Below are positions 1 through 9,043 of a DNA stretch of 64,000 nt, piece by piece. The position numbers and the translations under genes were made by a program. Source of the stretch: Nocardioides kribbensis (GTDB taxonomy: Bacteria; Actinomycetota; Actinomycetes; Propionibacteriales; Nocardioidaceae); contig NZ_JADCLL010000002.1 in assembly GCF_015070375.1 (NCBI RefSeq), forward strand, positions 186,001 to 250,000. The letters run 5' to 3'. Position 1 is the first letter of the stretch. Each line of letters opens with the position of its first letter. The notes beneath the pieces were generated by a model. That model ran no database searches. It saw only the letters and a program-made list of their open reading frames with translations, and was not told where the DNA came from.

Positions 1-2
1 GC

Positions 3-539
3 GCCGACGTCGACCCCCTGCCCGGCCGGCCGGCCGCGGAGCTGGCGCTGGTCGGCCCCGCCGGAGGGCTGGCCGGCCCGCCCGACGTCGGCTCCCGGGG
101 CCGCGCCGGGCCCGGGCCGCTCGTGCTCGGGGCCGACGGGGCGGTGGTGACCCCCGCCTCCCGGGCCGGCGGCGACCCCGGCGCGGGCGCCGCGTCGGAG
201 CCCGGGGTGCACCTCGTCGCCCTGTGGGTGGCGGGGTCGGGCACGGCCGAGGTCACGGTGACCACCGCGGCGGTGCCGGGCGCGCCACGCACCGGCGCCG
301 GCGCGTCGTACGCCGGTCCGCCGCGGGCCCTGCCGCTCCCCACCGGAGCATCACCCGCGGCGTGGCCCGGCGCGCGCGGCGACGTCGGTGCTTCCGGGCA
401 AGCGGACGCCTCCGGGGAGGCGGCGGCCCGGACCCCCGCGGTCCCGGGCCGCACGGTCGGCGGCGTGGCACTGCTGCTGGGCGCGGTGGTGCTCGGCGGC
501 GCGGGGACGGCCCTGCTGCGCCGGGCCCGGCGTCACTGA
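3..539 (+). CDS. C-terminal part of a secreted or membrane-anchored protein (partial)
   Basis: The reading frame is already open at the window edge, so the N-terminus and main domain lie outside. What remains is a low-complexity Ala/Gly/Pro-rich stretch ending in a hydrophobic segment (VGGVALLLGAVVLGGAGTAL) followed by RRARRH and a stop. That layout, one C-terminal transmembrane helix with a basic cytoplasmic tail, is typical of actinobacterial surface proteins anchored by their C-terminus. No LPxTG motif is visible before the helix. It converges with the kinase gene on the other strand. The function cannot be named. Confidence 0.6.
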   Translation, partial: ADVDPLPGRPAAELALVGPAGGLAGPPDVGSRGRAGPGPLVLGADGAVVTPASRAGGDPGAGAASEPGVHLVALWVAGSGTAEVTVTTAAVPGAPRTGAGASYAGPPRALPLPTGASPAAWPGARGDVGASGQADASGEAAARTPAVPGRTVGGVALLLGAVVLGGAGTALLRRARRH

Positions 540-711
540 CCCGAGGCGGAGCCCTCGCCCTCGTCCGAGCCCGCGCCGCACCGCACGTCCTCCTCGGGCC
601 TGGTCCCGCAGGTGCCTTCGCCCGGGCCCTCCCCACGCCCGCGCTCTTCCCCGGGCCCGCGTCGGGGGCGGCCTCCGCCCGCGGAGGTGGGCGAGCGGGG
701 CCCGGTGACGC

Positions 712-1722
712 TCAGCCGGCCAGCAGCCGGACGCCCGCGACGGCGAGGCCGCCGGCGCCACCGAGGCAGCCCGCGCCGGCCAGCCCGAGGGCCCAGCGGT
801 GCGCGCGGCCGGGCGGGCGGTCCCGGGAGGGGTCCGTCACGGCCCGCGCCCCCGGCGGCGCCGGCCAGGGCGGGGGACCGATCCGGTCCACGACCACCGG
901 GGGCCGGGGACCGTCCCTCCACGGGGCGCCCGACGGCACGCCGGCCCGCCGCAGCAGGCCCAGCGCCGCGGCCGCCGAGGCCGGACGTCGTCGGGGGTCG
1001 TGCGCGGTCAGGGCGTCGAGCAGCGGCACGAGACGCCCCGGGGGCGGCGTGGGCGGCGGTCCGGAGCGGGTCGGGGCACGCCCGCTGAGCAGCTGGAGGG
1101 CGACGACGCCGGCGGCGTAGAGGTCCTGGCCGGGGTCGGGGGGCTCGCCCGCCGCCTGCTCGGGGGCCATGTAGCCGTCGGTGCCGACGGCACCAGGGGT
1201 GCGGGTCAGGCGCACGTCCTCGGCGAGCGTGGCCACACCGAAGTCACCCAGGCGCACGTGCGGCCGCGCCGAGCCGGTCGCGTCGAGGAGCAGGTTGGCG
1301 GGCTTGACGTCGCGGTGCACCACGCCGGCCGCGTGCACGGCGGCGAGCGCCTGCAGCAGCTGGTCCAGCACGACGGCGACGAAGTCGGCGGGCAGGGGGC
1401 CGTGGGTCTCCAGCAGCGACTGCAGCGAGCCCCCGCGCACGAGGTCCATGGCCAGGACCACCAGGTCGTCGTCGGCGGCCCAGCCGTGGGGGGCGATCAC
1501 GTGGGGGTGGCGCACCCGCACCGACTGCTCGCGCACGAAGCGCAGCAGCAGCGAGGCGTCGTGCTGACCTAGCACCTTCACGGCGACGAAGCGCTCCTGG
1601 CGCAGGTCCCACGCCCGCCAGACGCTGCCCATGCCGCCGGCGCCGACCTGGTCGGCGAGCACGTAGCGACCCGCCAGGGGCGGGATCGGCGGCACCGGGC
1701 TCACCGGGACGACGCTAGCCAC
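712..1722 (-). CDS. Ser/Thr protein kinase with C-terminal membrane helix
   Basis: Hanks-type protein kinase of about 336 residues. The glycine loop GAGGMGSV, the VAVK lysine, the [10 protein letters not shown] catalytic loop, DFG and MAPEQ are all present in order, so it should be active. It ends in a hydrophobic segment ([21 protein letters not shown]) that would anchor it in the membrane; no PASTA or other extracellular sensor follows. I chose the GTG at 1722 ([12 protein letters not shown]) because the kinase fold begins 15 residues later; an ATG 22 codons upstream in the same frame is possible. It is divergent from rpsF, the next gene. Its substrates cannot be inferred. Downstream of the stop another frame stays rich in G/C at third codon positions (see findings). 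Confidence 0.9.
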   Translation of the reverse strand: MASVVPVSPVPPIPPLAGRYVLADQVGAGGMGSVWRAWDLRQERFVAVKVLGQHDASLLLRFVREQSVRVRHPHVIAPHGWAADDDLVVLAMDLVRGGSLQSLLETHGPLPADFVAVVLDQLLQALAAVHAAGVVHRDVKPANLLLDATGSARPHVRLGDFGVATLAEDVRLTRTPGAVGTDGYMAPEQAAGEPPDPGQDLYAAGVVALQLLSGRAPTRSGPPPTPPPGRLVPLLDALTAHDPRRRPASAAAALGLLRRAGVPSGAPWRDGPRPPVVVDRIGPPPWPAPPGARAVTDPSRDRPPGRAHRWALGLAGAGCLGGAGGLAVAGVRLLAG

Positions 1723-1811
1723 GGCGCCGGCGCGTCGCAGCGGCTCTCCACAGCCCCCCGACCGGGGGCGGGGCGGCCCGGGGGCCACCCCGGGGGCGTC
1801 CGGGACGGGGA

Positions 1812-1842
1812 TTGCCGGGCGGCGTCGGGGCGCTGGTAATCT
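1812..1842 (+). promoter_or_regulatory. Probable promoter of the rpsF operon
   Basis: A -10 element TAATCT (1837-1842) lies about 150 nt upstream of rpsF, with TTGCCG (1812-1817) 19 nt upstream as the nearest -35-like hexamer. The long leader (about 1850-1991) holds a stem-loop CCACGG-AGAGA-CCGTGG (1945-1961) just before the ribosome-binding site. rpsF leaders often carry autoregulatory structures bound by S6:S18, but I could not match the known motif here. Confidence 0.5.
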
Positions 1843-1991
1843 CAGGCGTCCTCGTGCGCGCTCCCCACCGATGGGATCGGGCTCGCGCGGGACACGCTCG
1901 ATGTCCCCGGTGCGCCGGGGCTCGGGCGACGCACAGCCCTCCTGCCACGGAGAGACCGTGGCCGCCGAGTCCAGAGGAGGTGGAGACCGCT

Positions 1992-2282
1992 ATGCGTGCT
2001 TATGAAGTGATGGTCATCCTCGACCCCAGCCTCGAGGAGCGCACGATCGCGCCCTCGCTCGAGAAGTACCTCAACGTCGTCACCAAGGACGGTGGCACCG
2101 TCGAGTCGGTCGACGTCTGGGGACGTCGTCGCCTCGCCTACGAGGTGAAGAAGAACGCCGAGGGCATCTACGCGGTGATCTCGCTGAACGCCGAGCCGGC
2201 CACGGTCAAGGAGCTCGACCGCCAGCTCACGCTCAACGAGTCCATCCTGCGCACGAAGGTCATCCGCCCCGACGCCAAGTGA
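1992..2282 (+). CDS. rpsF: 30S ribosomal protein S6
   Basis: 96 residues, the normal length for S6. It starts [12 protein letters not shown] and ends [12 protein letters not shown]6 pairs with S18 (encoded two genes downstream) on the platform of the 30S subunit. A strong AGAGGAGG ribosome-binding site lies at 1973-1980, 11 nt before the ATG, which fixes this start although the frame is open further upstream. It is the first gene of the rpsF-ssb-rpsR-rplI operon. Confidence 0.98.
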   Translation: MRAYEVMVILDPSLEERTIAPSLEKYLNVVTKDGGTVESVDVWGRRRLAYEVKKNAEGIYAVISLNAEPATVKELDRQLTLNESILRTKVIRPDAK

Positions 2283-2428
2283 GGCGTGGCGGCAGGTCGG
2301 GCCCCGAGCCCGTCCCCGCCGCCTGTGGAGGACCTCTGGCCGTTGTCGGCGGCTGCCGCCACCATGGCAGCACCGACATCGGACCCGACTGATGCGCACG
2401 CACCACCCGACACCCTGAGGGAGAACCC

Positions 2429-3019
2429 ATGGCCGGCGAGACCATCATCACCGTGGTCGGCAACCTGACCGACGACCCGGAGCTCCGCTTCACCCCGTCC
2501 GGGGCCGCGGTCGCCAACTTCACGGTCGCCTCGACTCCGCGCACCTTCAACCGTCAGACCAACGAGTGGGAGGACGGCGAAGCCATGTTCCTCCGGTGCT
2601 CGATCTGGCGCCAGGCCGCGGAGAACGTCGCCGAGTCCCTGCAGCGCGGCATGCGTGTCGTGGTGCAGGGCCGCCTCAAGGCCCGCTCCTACGAGACCCG
2701 CGAGGGCGAGAAGCGCACCGTCTTCGAGCTCGAGGTCGAAGAGGTCGGTCCGTCGCTGAAGTTCGCCACCGCCAAGGTCACCCGCGCCTCCCGTCAGGGC
2801 GGCGGGGGCGGCTACTCCGGCGGCGGCCAGGGAGGCTCGCAGGGCGGGTCCTCCCAGGGCGGCGACGACCCGTGGGCCAGCCCCGCTCCCTCGGGCGGTG
2901 CCGGTGGGTCCGGCGGTGGCTACGGCGGCGGCGGTGGCGGCGGGCAGTCCCGTCCCGCCCCTGCGGCCGGCAACGACCCCTGGGCCGCCCCCGGCGTCCA
3001 GGACGAGCCCCCGTTCTGA
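2429..3019 (+). CDS. ssb: Single-stranded DNA-binding protein
   Basis: 196 residues. Residues 1 to about 120 form the OB-fold ([20 protein letters not shown], then [16 protein letters not shown] and [13 protein letters not shown]). Residues about 125-185 are a disordered Gly/Ser/Gln-rich linker, and the protein ends in the acidic tip DEPPF that recruits DNA-repair and replication partners. It coats single-stranded DNA during replication and recombination. Its place between rpsF and rpsR is the standard bacterial arrangement. Confidence 0.98.
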   Translation: MAGETIITVVGNLTDDPELRFTPSGAAVANFTVASTPRTFNRQTNEWEDGEAMFLRCSIWRQAAENVAESLQRGMRVVVQGRLKARSYETREGEKRTVFELEVEEVGPSLKFATAKVTRASRQGGGGGYSGGGQGGSQGGSSQGGDDPWASPAPSGGAGGSGGGYGGGGGGGQSRPAPAAGNDPWAAPGVQDEPPF

Positions 3020-3143
3020 CCCGCAGCACCACCTGCACGACCCGCTCCACCGCCGGTCGCTCGACCGGCGTCCTGTCCGTCCACCTCAACCATTCCGACC
3101 TGGTAGCCACTCCGGGACGGGCTTCTAGAAAGGAAGCACCACA

Positions 3144-3380
3144 ATGGCCAAGGCAGTGATCCGCAAGCCGAAGAAGAAGGTTTGCCAGTTCTGCAAGGAG
3201 AAGGCGACCGGTGTCGACTACAAGGACACCACGCTGCTCCGCAAGTTCATCTCCGACCGCGGCAAGATCCGCGCGCGTCGGGTGACCGGCAACTGCGTCC
3301 AGCACCAGCGCGACGTCGCCACCGCGGTCAAGAACGCCCGCGAGGTCGCCCTGCTGCCCTACACGTCCACCGGTCGCTGA
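3144..3380 (+). CDS. rpsR: 30S ribosomal protein S18
   Basis: 78 residues, full length. The CQFC pair near the N-terminus and a further Cys in NCVQHQ mark it as the cysteine-containing (C+) type, whose cysteines can bind zinc in this family. The ribosome-binding site GAAAGGAAG ends about 6 nt before the ATG. Actinobacteria often also have a cysteine-free S18 paralogue used under zinc limitation; it is not in this window. rplI follows 14 nt downstream. Confidence 0.97.
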   Translation: MAKAVIRKPKKKVCQFCKEKATGVDYKDTTLLRKFISDRGKIRARRVTGNCVQHQRDVATAVKNAREVALLPYTSTGR

Positions 3381-3394
3381 GAGGAGCGGAGAAG

Positions 3395-3841
3395 ATGAAG
3401 CTCATCCTGACCCAGGAAGTCACCGGTCTCGGTGCCCCCGGCGACATCGTCGAGGTGAAGGACGGCTACGGCCGCAACTACCTCGTCCCGCGCGGCCTCG
3501 GCATCCGCTGGACCCGCGGTGCCGAGAAGACCGTCGAGTCGATCAAGGCCGCCCGCGCCTCGCGCGCGGTCCGCGACCACGACCACGCCGCCGAGATCAA
3601 GGCCAAGCTCGAGGCCTCGCCCGTCACCGTCAAGGTGCGCGCCGGCGAGGGTGGCCGCATGTTCGGCTCGGTCAGCGTCAGCGAGATCGCCACGGCGGTC
3701 ACCGACGCGACCGGCGAGGCCGTCGACAAGCGCACCATCGCGGTGACCAACCCGATCCGCTCGCTCGGCGCCCACCAGGTGTCGGTCAAGCTGCACGACG
3801 AGGTGTCCGCCACGGTGGCCCTCAACGTCGTCAAGGGCTGA
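3395..3841 (+). CDS. rplI: 50S ribosomal protein L9
   Basis: 148 residues, a normal length. The N-terminal RNA-binding domain is clear ([20 protein letters not shown], then [14 protein letters not shown]), followed by the long connecting helix and the C-terminal domain. The ribosome-binding site GAGGAG is at 3381-3386. It is the last gene of the operon, followed by a strong inverted repeat. Confidence 0.98.
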   Translation: MKLILTQEVTGLGAPGDIVEVKDGYGRNYLVPRGLGIRWTRGAEKTVESIKAARASRAVRDHDHAAEIKAKLEASPVTVKVRAGEGGRMFGSVSVSEIATAVTDATGEAVDKRTIAVTNPIRSLGAHQVSVKLHDEVSATVALNVVKG

Positions 3842-3880
3842 TCCCAGCACGACCCCGGGCCGCTCGGCGGCCCGCACGCC

Positions 3881-3918
3881 GACGGGGCCGTCCCTCCTCC
3901 AGGAGGGGCGGCCCCGTC
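3881..3918 (+). terminator. Terminator-like hairpin after rplI
   Basis: Arms GACGGGGCCG / CGGCCCCGTC enclose a second nested pairing TCCCTCCT / AGGAGGGG around a 2-base loop, giving an almost unbroken stem. It lies 40 nt after the rplI stop and before the convergent gene at 3956. There is no T-tract, as is common in GC-rich actinobacteria. Confidence 0.75.
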
Positions 3919-3955
3919 CGGCGTTCCCGGGGCCCTCGGTGTCGGTGGGCCGGTG

Positions 3956-5137
3956 TCAGTGGGCCAGGATGCCGTCGAGTCGCACGGGCCGACCGTCGCT
4001 GGTGACGCGGATGCGGATGGTGCCGGTGCGCAGCGGGCTGTTCTGGTCGCGCACCGTGTAGATGTGCTGGCGGTCCACGGTCGGGGTGGCGAGGTCCACC
4101 GGCTGCCACGTCCGGGCCCGGCCGATCTTCACCTCGACGCTGCCCGCACCGGGACCGCTGGGGCCGATGAGCAGCAGCTCGCGCACGTTGCGCCCGTAGT
4201 AGCGCAACATCGCGCCCCTCTCCCAGGTCTCCAGGAAGCTACCGCCCAGCGCGTCGGCGGAGCGCAGCGAGCGCCAGGGGCCGCCGTCGGCCGCGGTGAG
4301 GTCGGCCGGCACCGCGAAGACCGCAGTGCTGTCCTTGAGGGTGGGGTCGGTGTTGCCGGCCCTGTCGGTGGCACGCACCGTGAGCGTCTTGTCCCCCGGC
4401 CCCAGGCCGCGCAGGGTCGTGACGCCCTCCGCGCACGGCACGGCGGCGCCGTCGACGTCGCAGGCGAAGGTCGAGCCGCCCTCGTCGGCGGCCAGTCGCA
4501 CCTGCGGGCTCAGCGAGTCGGCGATCGGCAGCCGGTAGCCCTCGAGCTGGGGCGGGGAGCTGAGCACGAAGGTGTTGGGTGCGACGGTGTCGACGCGCAC
4601 CACGCTCACCGCGGCCGACTCGTCGAGGTCGGGCAGGTCGGTCTCGGCGCCCGCGACGAGCAGCCCGGGTGGGGCGGTGGCGTCGATGGCGTCGTCGGCG
4701 GTGTCGATCGCGCGCACGCGGAAGGTGTAGGGGGCCGCAGAGCTGTCGTCGAGGTCCTGGTAGGTCTGCGGGCTCCGGCAGGCCTCCCAGCGGTCGTTGG
4801 TCGACGCACCGTCGTCGTCGAGCTGGCACTCGAAGGAGATCGGGTCGGTGTCGCCGTCGGTGTGGCGCCCCGAGAAGGTGAAGGTCAGGTCGTCGGTGCG
4901 CAGGTAGCCGGCCGCGTTGGGCGGCGGGGTGAGCGCGGTGATCGTGGTCTCCGGCGGCGCGATGTCGTCGCACGGCGGGCCGGTGGGCAGGCCCAGCACG
5001 CTGCGCGGTGCCACCTCGGTGGTGCAGGCCTCGGCGGCCTGTGCGATCCCGGCGGGGCCGACCAGGGGGAGCAGCCCGGCGACGAGACCGCCGGCGGCCA
5101 GGAGTCCGACGCGGCGGACGCGGGGCGAGGTGGGCAT
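3956..5137 (-). CDS. Secreted protein with Ig-like repeats, function unknown
   Basis: 393 residues with a clear signal peptide (RR near the N-terminus, LLAAGGLVAGLLPLVGPAG core, cleavage near AQA-AEA). The mature part reads as repeated beta-sandwich modules with signatures such as FRVRAIDTADD, TLTVRATDRAGNTDPT and DKTLT, typical of bacterial Ig-like domains in extracellular enzymes and adhesins. No catalytic domain was recognised. A Cys pair (EACTTE ... GPPCDD) lies just after the signal. It is convergent with rplI. A role in the envelope or extracellular matrix is inference. Confidence 0.75.
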   Translation of the reverse strand: MPTSPRVRRVGLLAAGGLVAGLLPLVGPAGIAQAAEACTTEVAPRSVLGLPTGPPCDDIAPPETTITALTPPPNAAGYLRTDDLTFTFSGRHTDGDTDPISFECQLDDDGASTNDRWEACRSPQTYQDLDDSSAAPYTFRVRAIDTADDAIDATAPPGLLVAGAETDLPDLDESAAVSVVRVDTVAPNTFVLSSPPQLEGYRLPIADSLSPQVRLAADEGGSTFACDVDGAAVPCAEGVTTLRGLGPGDKTLTVRATDRAGNTDPTLKDSTAVFAVPADLTAADGGPWRSLRSADALGGSFLETWERGAMLRYYGRNVRELLLIGPSGPGAGSVEVKIGRARTWQPVDLATPTVDRQHIYTVRDQNSPLRTGTIRIRVTSDGRPVRLDGILAH

Positions 5138-5198
5138 GGCGACTCCTGGGGGCAGCGGGACCGGTGGTGGCTGGACAACGCCCCGGGGCCCGCCCAGG

Positions 5199-5753
5199 CT
5201 ACGAAGCCGCGCCGGGAATCCCAGCTGCTCCAGACAACTGCCCGCGGGTGGCCCAGGGGCGCGCGGCGTACCGGAAGCCGAGCCAGACCAGCACGAGCAG
5301 CAGCAGCTGCGCGGCGACGTACGCCGGCACCTCGAGCGCGGCGACGCCGGCGCCGAAGACCAGCGGGGGCAGGACGGCGACGACGACGGCGAGCAGCCGC
5401 AGGGTGCGCAGCCAGGCCGACGCGCGGGTGTCGCCCGCGGCGCGGGCCCGCTCGGCCAGCTCGTGGCACAGCAGCAGCACGAGCGCGAGCTGGGGCAGGT
5501 TGGCGCTCCACAGCAGTGCCGGGTCGCCGTCGGCCAGGCGGGTCGCGACCTCGGGGAACCACACCGCCACCGACACCGCGCCCGCCACGGCCCCCAGCGC
5601 CAGCAGCGGGCGGCGACGCGCGACCGGCAGGTCGCGCACGCCGAGCAGCACGAGGACCCACCCGACGGGGTCGGCGAGCAGGTCGTGGCCGCGCACGGGA
5701 GCGACGAGCAGGATGATCAGCAGCCCCATCGCGACGGACTGCAGCGGCTTCAT
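5199..5753 (-). CDS. Small integral membrane protein, unknown function
   Basis: 184 residues with about five hydrophobic segments (for example VAMGLLIILLVAPV, LLALGAVAGAVSVAVWF, LPQLALVLLLCHEL, LLAVVVAVLPPLVFGAG and VAAQLLLLVLVWLGF). Start ATG 5753 (MKPLQSVAMG) is supported by a leaderless-type -10 (TACCAT) ending 7 nt upstream. I do not recognise a named family. It lies between the secreted Ig-like protein and the MATE exporter, all on the minus strand, but each appears to have its own promoter. Confidence 0.7.
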   Translation of the reverse strand: MKPLQSVAMGLLIILLVAPVRGHDLLADPVGWVLVLLGVRDLPVARRRPLLALGAVAGAVSVAVWFPEVATRLADGDPALLWSANLPQLALVLLLCHELAERARAAGDTRASAWLRTLRLLAVVVAVLPPLVFGAGVAALEVPAYVAAQLLLLVLVWLGFRYAARPWATRGQLSGAAGIPGAAS

Positions 5754-5760
5754 GGCCGTG

Positions 5761-5766
5761 ATGGTA
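5761..5766 (-). promoter_or_regulatory. Leaderless-type -10 for the gene starting at 5753
   Basis: TACCAT on the minus strand, 7 nt before the ATG at 5753. It fits the actinobacterial -10 consensus TAnnnT and would start transcription at or next to the start codon. Confidence 0.5.
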
Positions 5767-5796
5767 GGCCGCGCCCCTGCTGCGGCGGAGGGGCGG

Positions 5797-7140
5797 TCAG
5801 GCGCGGGCCGGCCCGGTGACCATCCACGCGTCGCCGCGGGCACGCGCGACGAGCACCACCAGACGCGCCCCCATGAACACCGCGCTGAACCCCACCCAGA
5901 GCAGCACGAGCCCGCCCGTCGGTGCGGCCAGCAGCGCCACCGGGGCGTAGACCAGCAGCGTCGCCACGCCGCCCCAGGCGAGGTAGACGCCGTCGCCGGC
6001 ACCGATGAGCACGCCGTCGAGCACGAAGACCACCCCGGCGACCGGCTGTCCGAGCGCGGCGACGAGCAGCACCGGCACCAGTCGCTCGGCGACGGCGGGG
6101 TCGTCGGTGAAGAGCCGCCCGAGCACGGGGCTGACCGCGGCCAGTCCCAGGCCGGTCACGACACCGGCGCCCACGCCCCACTGCAGCATGCGGCGGGTGG
6201 TCGCGCGGGTGCCCGCCAGGTCGCCGGCCCCGAGGGCGCGACCGGTGAGGGCCTGGGCGGCGATGGCGATGGCGTCGAGCACGAAGGCCAGGAAGGTCCA
6301 CAGGGTCATGGCCAGCTGATGGGTGGCGAGGTCGACGTCCTGGGCGCCGCCCACGACGCCGAGCGTCACGGCGTAGGTGGTCACGAGCAGCGCCGCCCGC
6401 AGGGTGAGGGTGCGCACCACCAGCGGAACGCCGGCGCGGCCGGCCGCTCGGATGCCGGGGAGGTCGGGCCGCAGGGGGGCGCCCTCGCGTCGCGCGGCGC
6501 GCACGACGACGGCGAGCAGCGCCGCGGCGGAGGCGACCTGGGCCAGCACCGAGCCGATCGCGGAGCCGGCGATGCCGAGGTCGAGGCCGTAGACGAGCAG
6601 CACGTTGAGCACGACGTTGAGCAGGTTGCCGGCGACGGCGACGACCAGGGGGGTGCGGGTGTCCTGGAGGCCCCGCAGGATGCCGGTCGTGGCCAGCATG
6701 ACCAGCAGGGGAGTGGTGCCGAGGAAGGCCAGGCGCAGGTAGGTCTCGGCCTGCGCCGCGACCTCGGGTCCGGTGCCGAAGGCGGCCACCAGCGGCGTGG
6801 TGCCCAGGACGCCGCCGACGGTCACCACGGCGCCGATGACCACGGCCAGCCACACCCCGTCGACGCCCTGCGCCATCGCCCGCCGCGTGTCGCCGGCGCC
6901 GAGGTGGCGCGCGACGGCCGCCGTGGTGCCGTAGGCGAGGAAGACGCACAGGCCGACGGCCGTCTGGAGGACCACGGCGGCGATGCCGAGACCGGCCAGC
7001 TCCGGGGTGCCGAGGTGGCCCACGATGGCAGCGTCGGTGAGCAGGAAGAGCGGCTCGGCCACGAGGGCCAGGAACGCCGGCACGGCCAGGCGCAGGATCT
7101 CCCTGTCCTCGGCCCGCCGCACGGGTCGCAGTGTAGTCAC
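5797..7140 (-). CDS. MATE-family (DinF-like) multidrug/toxin efflux transporter
   Basis: 447 residues with about 12 membrane segments. The first is typical of MATE proteins (LRLAVPAFLALVAEPLFLLTDAAIVGHLG), with later family signatures such as GNLLNVVLNVLLVYG and HQLAMTLWTF. These proteins exchange Na+ or H+ for cationic compounds across the inner membrane. The start is GTG 7140 (VTTLRPVRRAEDRE), with a GGAGCC element 6 nt upstream. A MATE gene between rplI and dnaB is a recurring arrangement in actinobacteria as I recall it. Confidence 0.88.
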   Translation of the reverse strand: MTTLRPVRRAEDREILRLAVPAFLALVAEPLFLLTDAAIVGHLGTPELAGLGIAAVVLQTAVGLCVFLAYGTTAAVARHLGAGDTRRAMAQGVDGVWLAVVIGAVVTVGGVLGTTPLVAAFGTGPEVAAQAETYLRLAFLGTTPLLVMLATTGILRGLQDTRTPLVVAVAGNLLNVVLNVLLVYGLDLGIAGSAIGSVLAQVASAAALLAVVVRAARREGAPLRPDLPGIRAAGRAGVPLVVRTLTLRAALLVTTYAVTLGVVGGAQDVDLATHQLAMTLWTFLAFVLDAIAIAAQALTGRALGAGDLAGTRATTRRMLQWGVGAGVVTGLGLAAVSPVLGRLFTDDPAVAERLVPVLLVAALGQPVAGVVFVLDGVLIGAGDGVYLAWGGVATLLVYAPVALLAAPTGGLVLLWVGFSAVFMGARLVVLVARARGDAWMVTGPARA

Positions 7141-7191
7141 GTAAGGGGCTCCTGGCCGTTCCGGTCCTGACCGTCGTAGTCCGTGGCGACC

Positions 7192-7459
7192 AGTGGATAA
7201 CTCGGGCCTGCCTGTGCATATCGCACGGGCACGGTGCTTTGTCGACAAACACCCAGGCATCCGCCCGGTAGCCGGGGTGTGAACGCCCACGGCGTGAAAA
7301 TACTTTGGTTCCACATGGCCTCAGCACTGTTTGCGCAGGTCAGCGCGGTGCGGTCGAGGAAAGTCGGTTTGTTGTCCACAGGGTTGTCCCCAGGCGGTGC
7401 ACAACGCCACGCGTGTCGTCCACGGGTCACCCCGAGTTATCCCCAGGGCCTGTGGACAA
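7192..7459. promoter_or_regulatory. Cluster of DnaA-box-like 9-mers upstream of dnaB
   Basis: The 470-bp gap between the MATE and dnaB genes holds two perfect TTGTCCACA boxes, at 7372-7380 (+) and 7451-7459 (-). Near matches are TTGTCCCCA 7384-7392, TTATCCCCA 7437-7445, TTATCCACT 7192-7200 (-), and the self-complementary TTGTCGACAA core 7239-7248, readable as a one-mismatch box on either strand. A short AT-richer stretch (GTGAAAATACTTTGG, about 7294-7308) lies inside the cluster. A TACGGT at 7489-7494 is a plausible dnaB -10. DnaA-ATP control of dnaB, or a DnaA-titrating site, is the simplest reading. Confidence 0.65.
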
Positions 7460-7609
7460 GGTGGTGTCGCCGACCCCCTCCGACCACGTACGGTCCGACG
7501 ACTGTCGGTGGAGGTCCCTACCGTCGGCAGCGGCCGGGCACCCCCGGCGCGACCCGGTGACGGGGTCGCCGACGCACGGTCCGGGGTCGGGACGAGGAGG
7601 AGCCACAGC

Positions 7610-9043
7610 ATGAGCGTCACCGAGCAGGCCGGTCACTCCGGGGGCTCCGCTCCCCTCGACGAGCCGCCCTTCGAGGACTGGGGCGACGGCCCGGTCTCCT
7701 ACGCGCCGGGCGAGCGACCGACCACCCCCGGCGCGCGCACGCCCCCGCAGGACATGGCCGCCGAGCAGTCGGTGCTCGGCTCGATGCTGATCTCCAAGGA
7801 CGCCATCGCCGAGGTCTCCGAGGTGCTGCGCGGCGTCGACTACTACCGCCCCAGCCACGAGACGATCCACGACGCGATCATCGACCTCTACGGCCGCTCC
7901 GAGCCGGTCGACATGATCACCGTGGCCAACGAGCTCCAGCGCCGCGGCGAGCTGCAGAAGATCGGCGGAGCGCCCTACCTCCACACGCTCTCGGCCAACG
8001 TGCCGATCGCGGCCAACGCGGGGTGGTACGCCCAGATCGTCCACGAGAAGGCCGTCCTGCGCCGCCTCGTCGACGCGGGCACCAAGATCGTCCAGATCGG
8101 CTACGCCGGCGAGGGCGACGTCGACGACATCGTCGACCAGGCCCAGGCCGAGGTCTACAAGATCGCCGACAAGCGCAGCACCGAGGACTACGCGCCGCTC
8201 TCCGACATCATGGACGGCGTCCTCGACGAGATCGAGGCCATCGGCAACCGGGAGAACGGGCTCTACGGCGTGCCCACCGGCTTCGCCGACCTCGACGACC
8301 TGACCAACGGTCTCCACTCGGGCCAGATGATCATCGTCGCGGCCCGACCCGCCATGGGGAAGTCGACCCTCGCCCTCGACTTCTGCCGCTCCGCCTCGAT
8401 CCACAACAACCTCTCCAGCGTCTTCTTCAGCCTCGAGATGACGCGCTCGGAGATCACGATGCGCCTGCTCTCGGCCGAGGCGAAGGTGCCGCTCAACCAC
8501 ATCCGCAACGGCAACATGAACGACGACGACTGGACCAAGCTTGCCCGCAAGATGGGCGAGGTCTCCTCGGCGCCGATGTTCATCGACGACTCGCCCAACA
8601 TGACGATGATGGAGATCCGGGCCAAGGCGCGCCGGCTCAAGCAGCGCCACGACCTCAAGCTCATCGTCATCGACTACCTGCAGCTGATGAGCTCGGGCAA
8701 GAAGGTCGAGTCGCGCCAGCTGGAGGTCTCGGAGTTCTCCCGCCAGATCAAGCTGCTGGCCAAGGAGCTCGAGCTGCCGATCATCGCGCTCTCCCAGCTC
8801 AACCGTGGCCCCGAGCAGCGCGGCGACAAGCGCCCGATGATGAGCGACCTGCGCGAGTCGGGCTCGATCGAGCAGGACGCCGACATGGTCATCCTGCTCC
8901 ACCGCGACGACGTCTACGAGAAGGAGTCGACCCGCCCCGGTGAGGCCGACCTCATCGTGGCCAAGCACCGCAACGGCGCGACCCGCGACATCACCGTGGC
9001 CTTCCAGGGCCACTACAGCCGCTTCGTCGACATGGCCCACTGA
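7610..9043 (+). CDS. dnaB: Replicative DNA helicase DnaB
   Basis: 477 residues. The N-terminal domain (QSVLGSMLISKDAIAEV) binds primase and forms the hexamer collar. The RecA-like C-terminal domain carries Walker A PAMGKST (Lys about 251), the Walker B region LIVIDYLQLM and the DnaB motif SDLRESGSIEQDAD. It unwinds DNA ahead of the replication fork. The start is ATG 7610, behind the ribosome-binding site GAGGAGGAG (7594-7602). The Walker A region is uninterrupted, so there is no intein at the site where many actinobacterial dnaB genes carry one. The accessory island begins directly after its stop. Confidence 0.98.
   Translation: MSVTEQAGHSGGSAPLDEPPFEDWGDGPVSYAPGERPTTPGARTPPQDMAAEQSVLGSMLISKDAIAEVSEVLRGVDYYRPSHETIHDAIIDLYGRSEPVDMITVANELQRRGELQKIGGAPYLHTLSANVPIAANAGWYAQIVHEKAVLRRLVDAGTKIVQIGYAGEGDVDDIVDQAQAEVYKIADKRSTEDYAPLSDIMDGVLDEIEAIGNRENGLYGVPTGFADLDDLTNGLHSGQMIIVAARPAMGKSTLALDFCRSASIHNNLSSVFFSLEMTRSEITMRLLSAEAKVPLNHIRNGNMNDDDWTKLARKMGEVSSAPMFIDDSPNMTMMEIRAKARRLKQRHDLKLIVIDYLQLMSSGKKVESRQLEVSEFSRQIKLLAKELELPIIALSQLNRGPEQRGDKRPMMSDLRESGSIEQDADMVILLHRDDVYEKESTRPGEADLIVAKHRNGATRDITVAFQGHYSRFVDMAH

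Noticed and set aside
7192..7459. Chromosomal origin oriC
   Set aside because: dnaA, dnaN and rpmH are not adjacent. The box cluster is better read as a regulatory or titration site, though an auxiliary role is not excluded.
8340..8370. Intein insertion in DnaB
   Set aside because: The Walker A region reads straight through and the protein has normal length.
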